Source of the DNA: DATMBL01 sp050735975
GTDB lineage: Bacteria; Desulfobacterota; Binatia; UBA9968
Direction of reading: 5' to 3'
Length of the DNA: 11,577 bases
Assembly: GCA_050735975.1 (NCBI GenBank)
Contig: JBOHVS010000409.1
Coordinates: 1-11,577 of the forward strand
In this document: positions 6,829 to 11,577 of the stretch, piece after piece
Numbering within the stretch: the stretch's first letter is position 1
Layout: every line of letters begins with the position of its first letter
Made by a program: the position numbers and the translations under genes
The notes under the pieces: model-generated
Database searches by the model: none
Seen by the model: the letters and a program-made list of their open reading frames with translations, nothing else
What the model was told of the DNA's origin: nothing

Positions 6829-6942
6829 TTCCATAAACAAATAACGCGATCTCAGGCGGATCAGCGCGCCCATTGTGGAAACTGAGCAGGTATCGCCTTG
6901 AGCCCTGAGTTGTCGTTCTCTTCTTACTGTTGAGGAAATAAG

Positions 6943-7983
6943 ATGTCGCCATTGGTTTCGCAGGCTATCAAAGTAACGGCTGCGGTTATTGTGGCCAGAG
7001 CCGTTCTGCGCCGGACGAATCGATTCGATTTTGCCAATAAAACTGTGGTTATCTCCGGTGGGTCGCGCGGCCTTGGATTGGAGATGGCCAGGTGCTTTGC
7101 CGCAGAAGGTGCTCATCTCGCACTTATGGCCCGCGATGCCGAGGAACTTGAAAGGGCGGGCCGGGAGCTGGAATCAAGAGGAGCCGAGGTGCTTCTGTTG
7201 CGCTGTGATATCCGAAATCAGGAGGATGTCGAGAAAAACATACGGCGTGTGATCGATTGGAAGGGAAGAGTGGATGTTTTGGTGAACAACGCCGGTGTCA
7301 TCCAGGTCGGTCCATATGAGCATATGGACCGTGATGATTTCCAAAGCGCTCTCGGCGTCCACCTCTGGGGTCCTCTCCAATTAATGCGAGCGGCCATTCC
7401 ATACATGAAACGACAACGCGGCGGCCGTATTGTCAACATTGCGTCGTTTGGTGGGAAGGTCGCCGTGCCGCATTTACTCCCATATTGCGCGAGTAAATTC
7501 GCTCTCGTCGGGCTTTCCGATGGGATCCGCGCCGAAATTGCCAAGCACGGGATAAGAGTCACTACCGTCTGTCCCGGACTTATGCGCACCGGCTCTCACG
7601 TTAACGCCTCCTTTAGAGGACGGCATGAGAAAGAATTCGCTTTGTTTTCGATCACCAACGCCTTGCCACTGTTTTCGGTCAATTCAGCGCGGGCGGCAAG
7701 GCAGATCGTAGAGTCCTGCCGTTATGGCGATCCTTTTGTCATGATTGGGCCGCAGGCGCGGATAGTTCATCTGCTGCAGGCAGTCTTTCCCAATCTTACT
7801 GGGGAAGTCTTGAACATCGTCGGCTGTCTTTTGCCCGAAGCTGTTGACGACGGTCATAAAACGAAGCAGGGCGGGGAAAGTCGTTCGCGGCTGGCGCCGG
7901 CTTGGCTTACCTATCTTTCAGATGCAGCTATAGCGCGCAATAACGAACAAATCTCACGCCCAACTTCCTCGATCCGTCAGTGA
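6943..7983 (+). CDS. Short-chain dehydrogenase/reductase (SDR) with N-terminal hydrophobic anchor
   Basis: This is a 346-residue NAD(P)-dependent oxidoreductase of the classical SDR fold. The nucleotide-binding glycine motif is SGGSRGLG (38-45), the structural NNAG is at 115-118, and the catalytic set is S168, Y181 and K185 in YCASK. An arginine in the loop after the second strand (R64 in MARD) would favour NADP(H), by family rule. The first 24 residues, before the Rossmann fold, are hydrophobic and end in basic residues (VTAAVIVARAVLRR), so the enzyme may be membrane-attached. A C-terminal extension beyond about residue 265 may form a substrate lid; the substrate is unknown. ATG 6943 follows GAGGAAATAAG, a fair ribosome binding site. 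Two sigma-54-type promoters lie upstream and a bidirectional terminator downstream, making this a single-gene unit. Confidence 0.9.
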   Translation: MSPLVSQAIKVTAAVIVARAVLRRTNRFDFANKTVVISGGSRGLGLEMARCFAAEGAHLALMARDAEELERAGRELESRGAEVLLLRCDIRNQEDVEKNIRRVIDWKGRVDVLVNNAGVIQVGPYEHMDRDDFQSALGVHLWGPLQLMRAAIPYMKRQRGGRIVNIASFGGKVAVPHLLPYCASKFALVGLSDGIRAEIAKHGIRVTTVCPGLMRTGSHVNASFRGRHEKEFALFSITNALPLFSVNSARAARQIVESCRYGDPFVMIGPQARIVHLLQAVFPNLTGEVLNIVGCLLPEAVDDGHKTKQGGESRSRLAPAWLTYLSDAAIARNNEQISRPTSSIRQ

Positions 7984-8043
7984 GTGCTTTCGAACCGCAC
8001 CGCGCTTAATTGACTTTCGTTGTCGCTATTCGGACGCCAAATA

Positions 8044-8073
8044 AAAAGGGAGAACTTCCCGGTTCTCCCTTTT
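8044..8073. terminator. Bidirectional intrinsic terminator
   Basis: A perfect 12-base inverted repeat (AAAAGGGAGAAC / GTTCTCCCTTTT) flanks a six-base loop. The A-run on the left and T-run on the right make it a rho-independent terminator on both strands. It lies 61 bases past the SDR stop and 36 bases past the end of the convergent peptidoglycan-binding gene. Confidence 0.9.
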
Positions 8074-8108
8074 ACGTGTGAACGCAACGCCAACTGCTTG
8101 TCTTCGCG

Positions 8109-8651
8109 TTACTTGCTTGATCCGGACCCGCTCGAACCGTACGACCCTTTTCCGGACTCTCCTGTAGAGGACTTGCCGCTGGTTCCGGACGAGCTCTCTC
8201 CAGAGCGCCCGGAAGAAGATTTTCCACCCGCCCCAGGTGAGCTTACGCCCAGCGCGGCTGCCGTCTCGGCATTAAGAGTTCCGGTTGCCTGAAGGCCGTT
8301 CTTCTGCTGAAACGCCCGGATCGCTTGTTGAGTCTGGGACGACATAACGCCGTCAATCTCTCCCGGGTCGTGGCCTTTTTCCTTTAACGCCTGTTGAACT
8401 TCTTTGATTTCCTCACTGGACCATTGGCCGCTCATCCCTGATTTATCCGTCTGGCTTCCCATGCCACTGCCCGAACCTCGCGCTCCCCCGCTTTGACCCG
8501 ACGGAGTCCCTGGCTCCGTTTGTGTTGCGCCGGAAGAAGATGGGCTTGACTGAGAATCGCTCTGGCTCGATTGCGACCACACGGTCCCAGCGTTCAGCGC
8601 TAAAATTCCACTGAAAACTAAAGCCGATAACAGTATTGGTTTTTCTCTCAT
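8109..8651 (-). CDS. Secreted protein with one peptidoglycan-binding (PG_binding_1) domain
   Basis: This is a 180-residue exported protein. Residues 1-27 form a signal peptide (MREKP, then a hydrophobic core to about 24). Residues 28-76 are a Ser/Gly/Gln-rich linker. Residues 77-136 form one three-helix peptidoglycan-binding domain, with IKEVQQALKEKGHDPGEIDG and TQQAIRAFQQKNGLQATG typical of PF01471. Residues 137-180 are a Ser/Gly/Lys tail of low complexity. It has no catalytic domain, so it probably binds the cell wall in the periplasm rather than cutting it. ATG 8651 is supported by AAAGGAG about ten bases upstream and by the signal peptide. A sigma-54-type promoter lies at 8717-8731. The tail encodes many near-identical Ser-Gly codons and may be length-variable. 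Confidence 0.88.
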   Translation of the reverse strand: MREKPILLSALVFSGILALNAGTVWSQSSQSDSQSSPSSSGATQTEPGTPSGQSGGARGSGSGMGSQTDKSGMSGQWSSEEIKEVQQALKEKGHDPGEIDGVMSSQTQQAIRAFQQKNGLQATGTLNAETAAALGVSSPGAGGKSSSGRSGESSSGTSGKSSTGESGKGSYGSSGSGSSK

Positions 8652-8716
8652 CCGAATTTACTCCTTTCTTTTTAAACCTCTTTAGTTCGGGGTTGCGCTC
8701 ACACATGCCATCTTCC

Positions 8717-8731
8717 GCAAACGACATGCCA
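8717..8731 (-). promoter_or_regulatory. Sigma-54 (-24/-12) promoter candidate for the peptidoglycan-binding protein
   Basis: The minus strand reads TGGCATGTCGTTTGC. TGGCATG matches the -24 consensus TGGCACG at six of seven positions, the -12 half is TTTGC and the spacing is exact. It lies 66 bases from ATG 8651. The rest of the gap to 8944 shows only weak inverted repeats and no gene. Confidence 0.62.
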
Positions 8732-8944
8732 TGCGCCCGAGCTGAACGAACGACTATAAACTCTTTATCAATCCGGAAGCATTCAAACTTGAAGATTCGT
8801 TGCTGACCCAAAGGTGATAACCATCGCCCGCCTGGCTATGCAAAACTGGGACGAAGGAACTTGCGTGCAGAGGTTCCCAAACGAACCAAGTATGGTATGG
8901 CGCAACAAATCTAAATAATCGTTCCGCCATCACGGCGACCTGGC

Positions 8945-9220
8945 TCAACGAGAGCGATCCTGGCGGTCATGCTCTTCCATCTGGGCGAGCTTTTTGTAGA
9001 GTCCAATAATCAACCAGATCGGAACCCACGTCGCAATGAAATTACCCCAGTTCTTGCGTCCCGAGACTAACAGGCCGAACGACAATGCCGTCGCTCCCGC
9101 GGCGACTGCCAGAAAAGCAGAAGATGGTATCGCCGCCGCGCACTCCTTTATGGTTTTGACGGACCTATCTTCGGAGTATTTCCATGCTCCAGCCGACATC
9201 AATCTTTCATTAAGTCGCAC
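8945..9220 (-). CDS. Small two-helix membrane protein, second paralogue
   Basis: This 91-residue protein shares its layout and key words with the product of 1936-2238: a polar N-terminus, a hydrophobic segment at about 31-52 starting IPSSAFLA, a short SGRKN linker, a second segment at about 58-78 (WGNFIATWVPIWLIIGLYKK), and a charged tail (EEHDRQDRSR). The family has no name I recognise. The GTG at 9220 is preferred because GGAG lies eight bases upstream; an ATG at 9199 would give 84 residues with a poorer site. The gene begins 55 bases after the hemerythrin-like gene on the same strand and has no promoter of its own that I can see, so the two are probably co-transcribed. The tail lacks the extra GGAYSH end of the first paralogue. 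Confidence 0.78.
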   Translation of the reverse strand: MRLNERLMSAGAWKYSEDRSVKTIKECAAAIPSSAFLAVAAGATALSFGLLVSGRKNWGNFIATWVPIWLIIGLYKKLAQMEEHDRQDRSR

Positions 9221-9275
9221 CTGCGCGGCTCCATTCAGTCATTCGGCAAACTTTACATCTCCGACCTGGCAAGAG

Positions 9276-9797
9276 TTAACGTGCGCGTTTAGAGCTGGAG
9301 CTCCGGCGCGCCGACTTTGATTCGCGACCGGACTTGGATTGGGAAGCTGGACCATTCGATCCGGCTTCTTCCTTCAACTCATCCTTGCGCTCGGCCATCT
9401 GTTCACCGAACTCGGAGAGATCCATCTCGCTCTCTTCAGCCTTGGGAAGCATCTCGCTTTCTTCTTCCTCGACGTGGTGCTTGACATTTTCGATAAGCTC
9501 GGAAAATTTCGCTTCGAACTCTTCGCCTCCTCCGTCCATTGTCTTAAGTTCTCGAATGAGATCCCTTACGGTCTGGTGTTCCTGTTGGGCTTCATCCACC
9601 AGCTCTTCATCACCCACTTTGCTTTTTACCGCGGGATAAAAAATCTCCTCTTCGATCTTGGCGTGAACCTCCAACTCGGTCATCGCCTGCTCTGCGATCC
9701 GCTTTTTGGCCTCGCTCCCTTCCGCCTGCTCAAACTTCTTGAACAGATCTTCGACCTTCTTGTGGTCCTGACGTAGAAGTTGTGCTGCGTTAGGCAT
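9276..9797 (-). CDS. Hemerythrin HHE-domain protein with a basic C-terminal tail
   Basis: This is a 173-residue protein. Residues 1-120 are a four-helix hemerythrin-like domain with candidate di-iron ligands H12, H45, E49, H74, H108 and E112, in the H-x3-E (HAKIE) and H-x3-E (HVEEE) patterns of the family. Such proteins bind O2, NO or iron, or serve in oxidative and nitrosative stress defence; the exact role here cannot be told. Residues 121-145 are acidic helix (ESEMDLSEFGEQMAERKDEL). Residues 146-173 are a Ser/Lys/Arg-rich tail, likely disordered and able to bind nucleic acid or acidic surfaces. ATG 9797 is firmly set by AAGGAGGT about nine bases upstream. It is probably the first gene of an operon with the small membrane protein 8945-9220. 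Confidence 0.9.
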   Translation of the reverse strand: MPNAAQLLRQDHKKVEDLFKKFEQAEGSEAKKRIAEQAMTELEVHAKIEEEIFYPAVKSKVGDEELVDEAQQEHQTVRDLIRELKTMDGGGEEFEAKFSELIENVKHHVEEEESEMLPKAEESEMDLSEFGEQMAERKDELKEEAGSNGPASQSKSGRESKSARRSSSSKRAR

Positions 9798-9930
9798 AAA
9801 TTTAGACCTCCTTTTTCAGTTAGATTTTACGTTCCTCTACTTTCCTTTCGCGTGCCCCTCTTGCGCTTGATCGGGTCGTCGGAAACGATCGCTGTCAACT
9901 CGGAATTTCGCGCGGCATGGGAAAATGCCG

Positions 9931-9945
9931 GCAAGACTGCGACCT
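9931..9945 (-). promoter_or_regulatory. Weak sigma-54-like element upstream of the hemerythrin gene
   Basis: The minus strand reads AGGTCGCAGTCTTGC. The GG-N10-GC spacing and TTGC are right, but the -24 half beyond GG does not match TGGCAC. It lies 134 bases from ATG 9797. A TTGACA at 9893-9898 on the same strand has no good -10 partner. The true promoter of this operon is unresolved. Confidence 0.2.
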
Positions 9946-9961
9946 GAGCTCTCCTGCATTA

Positions 9962-10096
9962 TTCATGGATTGCAAAATGCAAAGTGTAAATTGCAAATTG
10001 AAAAATGTCCGGACAAGGAACGTTCCCTCGTTTTCGACCTGTTAAGGTGTTATTCATTTTGACTTTTTGCACTTTACAATTTGAATTTGCAATGAA
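9962..10096. repeat. AT-rich imperfect palindrome of TGCAAANT-type units
   Basis: The left arm 9962-10007 contains TGCAAAATGCAAAGTGTAAA and further TGCAAATTG units. The right arm 10055-10096 is its rough complement. About three quarters of positions match by eye, around a GC-richer centre. The unit length of 8-9 bases resembles the other palindromes in this window. No ORF of note lies inside. Confidence 0.55.
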
Positions 10097-10332
10097 AGAG
10101 AACACGACAGTTCGTTGATAGTATTCCCGGCCTCGTGAATAATCCGGGCTGGCTATATGCCCCAAGTGCGACGTATTTGATTTTCCGGCTCGGTGTCATT
10201 GGTCGATGCAATCCTGACCAAGCGCGAGAGCGGCTTTTACGTGTTGCTTGCCATTGCGCCGCCGCCTGCTCTCGGCGAGCCGTTTTCAAAGAAAGACATT
10301 ATTCCTCTACGGATGGTTTGCGGAGCCGTTGA
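10097..10332. other. Rest of the intergenic region between the hemerythrin and BON genes
   Basis: The whole gap is 9798-10385. A 69-codon plus-strand frame from GTG 10193 to 10402 has coding-like residues at its start (SLVDAILTKRESGFYVLLAI) but no ribosome binding site and no family. It runs through the hairpin at 10333-10370 into the end of the BON gene. I do not call it a gene. Nothing else stands out here. Confidence 0.35.
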
Positions 10333-10370
10333 GTCGCCCCGGGTCGCGTGTCACCGTCAGCCGGGGCGAC
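10333..10370 (-). terminator. Strong GC hairpin downstream of the BON gene
   Basis: A perfect ten-base inverted repeat (GTCGCCCCGG at 10333-10342 and CCGGGGCGAC at 10361-10370) encloses an 18-base loop. It starts 15 bases after the stop of the minus-strand BON gene, the right place for a terminator. There is no T-run on the minus strand, so it may stop transcription only partly or protect the 3' end. Confidence 0.5.
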
Positions 10371-10385
10371 CGGCAAAGGGCCAAG

Positions 10386-10844
10386 TTATGCAGCTGGCTT
10401 GACGTCGATCTTGTCGTTGACTGTGACGCCGGAGTGCGCACTCTTAGCAAGCTCAATCGCCTTGTTGCGTTGGTCCTGCGATTTTACGGTACCGGATATC
10501 GTGACTTCGTTTTTATCGGCATTGGCATCGACCTTTAAATCGGCCGTGCGAAGCTGCTCGTCCCCGGTCAACTTAGCTTTGACTGCGTTCTCCAAATCCG
10601 AGTTGCTCATCTTGGCGTCGGTTTTCTCAGTCGGGGAGCCACCCTTCGCTGCCGGAGTATCAGGTCGCGACGCCATTTTATCATTCGCTGGCGGAGTTTC
10701 AGGTCGCGACGTTGGACCGGCCATCTTATCATTTGCGGTCTGGCCGGGCGCTTCGCTTCTTTGGCCCTCATCAGCCCTGTCGCAGGCGGCGAAACCCACT
10801 CCCAGAGCTAAGACGATTACGGACATCTTTATTAGTTCACCCAT
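10386..10844 (-). CDS. BON-domain lipoprotein
   Basis: This is a 152-residue protein. Residues 1-20 form a lipoprotein signal ending in GFAAC, with C21 as the lipid site; phenylalanine at -3 is less usual than leucine. Aspartate at position +2 after the cysteine would, by the E. coli rule, keep it in the inner membrane. Residues 22-80 are a Pro/Lys/Asp-rich linker with an internal duplication (ANDKMA...SRPETPP at 37-52 and ANDKMASRPDTPAAK at 53-67). Residues 82-150 form one BON domain (DLENAVKAKL, VTISGTVKSQDQRNKAIELA and VNDKIDV), a phospholipid- or envelope-associated fold found in osmotic-stress proteins such as OsmY. ATG 10844 is set by AAAGGAGG eight bases upstream; a frame open to 10907 adds residues that spoil the signal peptide. 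A strong sigma-54-type promoter lies at 10885-10900 and a hairpin follows the stop. Confidence 0.88.
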   Translation of the reverse strand: MGELIKMSVIVLALGVGFAACDRADEGQRSEAPGQTANDKMAGPTSRPETPPANDKMASRPDTPAAKGGSPTEKTDAKMSNSDLENAVKAKLTGDEQLRTADLKVDANADKNEVTISGTVKSQDQRNKAIELAKSAHSGVTVNDKIDVKPAA

Positions 10845-10884
10845 AAAATAGCCTCCTTTACGAACAGATTTCCCGGGACTATCC

Positions 10885-10900
10885 GCAAGTAGTGTGCCAG
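10885..10900 (-). promoter_or_regulatory. Sigma-54 (-24/-12) promoter candidate for the BON lipoprotein
   Basis: The minus strand reads CTGGCACACTACTTGC, which matches the consensus (YTGGCAC, five bases, TTGC) at every conserved position except the G after TGGCAC. It lies 41 bases from ATG 10844, giving a leader of about 28 bases that contains the AAAGGAGG site. It is the best of the six elements in the window. Confidence 0.72.
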
Positions 10901-11137
10901 AGGGCAATTGAAGCTCGGACTCGAATTCTTATGAGTTAAAACGGCTCCGTCTGAGCTATTCGCTTTCCTTCGTCTCAAACTCGAAACAGCCGCAGCGCAC
11001 CTCGTCTCAGTGTCGGTACAGCACTTCTGCGCAACTCGGCTGACAAAATAAATAGGGCAGTTCCACCTTGTTCAGCAGCGATTGAGTAACAATGGAAGAG
11101 GAGAGTCCAGATCTGCAAGAAGTTTCGCTTTTGCCGA

Positions 11138-11577
11138 TCATGCGTGGCGGGCGAGCTTCTCCAGTAGAGCGGCCAGTTCGGCCAGGCGCTCTTCTTCAGC
11201 CGCGAGGATCTCTTCGAGCATGCGCCGGCTCGCTGCATCATCGCTGCCGAAGCAGTTGATCATCTCGCGATAGCTTTCAATCACCACCAGCTCCGCAACC
11301 AGATCCTCCCGGATCATGTCGATCAGCGATTCTCCCTCGACGTACTCTGAATGGCTGCGGCTCAGCATCCCTTGGGGAGAGAAATCGGGTTCGCCCCCTA
11401 ACTGTACGATGCGGGCCGCGATTCGATCGACATGGGCTTGTTCGGCCTTCACATGCTGGTGAAATTCGTCGGCGACTGCCTGCGCGTTCATGCCCGACGC
11501 CATGAAGTAGTGGCGCTTATAGCGCAGCACACAGACGATCTCCGTGGCCAGGGCTTCATTCAGCAGTCGAAGCGCGG
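11138..11577 (-). CDS. Bacterioferritin-like protein, start beyond the right edge
   Basis: The frame is open from the window edge to TGA at 11138 and shows 146 codons; the true start lies outside. The product is a four-helix ferritin-like protein of the bacterioferritin type, which oxidises and stores iron. In visible numbering, the expected ligands E12 (LATEIVCVLRY), E45 and H48 (KAEQAHVDRI) and the glutamate of DLVAELVVIESY are present. The last motif, normally E-x2-H, reads EEER, so the second histidine ligand is replaced by arginine (codon 11186-11188). The position of the haem-binding Met of E. coli Bfr is glutamine (Q46), as I recall for relatives of this subgroup. SRSHSEYVEGESL between helices 2 and 3 is also typical of that subgroup. 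The gap 10901-11137 holds nothing that I recognise. Confidence 0.85.
   Translation of the reverse strand, partial: ALRLLNEALATEIVCVLRYKRHYFMASGMNAQAVADEFHQHVKAEQAHVDRIAARIVQLGGEPDFSPQGMLSRSHSEYVEGESLIDMIREDLVAELVVIESYREMINCFGSDDAASRRMLEEILAAEEERLAELAALLEKLARHA

Noticed and set aside
9339..9776. Long plus-strand ORF rich in Leu and Phe
   Set aside because: It is the mirror of the Glu/Lys-rich hemerythrin gene, which explains its composition.
9840..9870. GGGGCACGCG on the minus strand upstream of the hemerythrin gene as a sigma-54 -24 half
   Set aside because: The -12 position reads AGGA rather than TTGC, so the promoter would lack its essential GC.
10193..10402. 69-codon plus-strand ORF starting at GTG
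   Set aside because: No ribosome binding site, no family, it runs through a strong hairpin and overlaps the end of the BON gene.
1..11577. CRISPR array, tRNA or rRNA, transposase, phage or defence island
   Set aside because: No evenly spaced direct repeats with unique spacers, no cloverleaf or rRNA core, and no coding region with such motifs was seen.

Overview
The window looks like chromosomal DNA of a free-living, probably soil, Gram-negative-type bacterium. Evidence is a predicted lipoprotein, small envelope proteins, glycogen-type enzymes, and intergenic spaces filled with short-period palindromic repeats. The repeat style and gene mix suggest Verrucomicrobiota or Acidobacteriota, but no rRNA or marker gene is present, so phylum is a guess. 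There is no tRNA, rRNA, CRISPR array, transposase or phage gene.

Layout. 1-326 (-): start of an AI-2E family membrane transporter running off the left edge. 346-728: gene-free, repeat-rich. 740-1747 (-): stand-alone LigD-type polymerase/primase domain (NHEJ family). 1936-2238 (-): small two-helix membrane protein. 2779-2931 (+): tiny DUF3309 membrane protein. 3107-4201 (+) and 4348-6501 (-): convergent GT4 glycosyltransferase and amylo-alpha-1,6-glucosidase. 6943-7983 (+): membrane-anchored SDR oxidoreductase. 8109-8651 (-): secreted peptidoglycan-binding protein, with a bidirectional terminator between it and the SDR. 9276-9797 and 8945-9220 (-): hemerythrin-like protein followed by a paralogue of the 1936-2238 membrane protein, probably one operon. 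10386-10844 (-): BON-domain lipoprotein. 11138-11577 (-): bacterioferritin-like protein running off the right edge.

The main observation is regulatory. Six 15-base elements fit TGGYRY-N5-TTGC, the -24/-12 signature of sigma-54 (RpoN) promoters. All six lie between genes and point at the small membrane protein, DUF3309, the SDR (two in tandem), the peptidoglycan-binding protein and the BON lipoprotein. A hand scan of both strands found no match inside a coding region. This suggests the scattered small envelope and stress-type genes form one RpoN-controlled group, with the repair polymerase and the iron/oxygen-handling proteins as neighbours. The first SDR promoter is followed by an ideal ribosome binding site and an ORF of only eight codons.

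A second theme is repeats. Five intergenic regions carry different imperfect palindromes built from 8-9 base units, and 346-668 has matching inverted ends like a small non-autonomous element.
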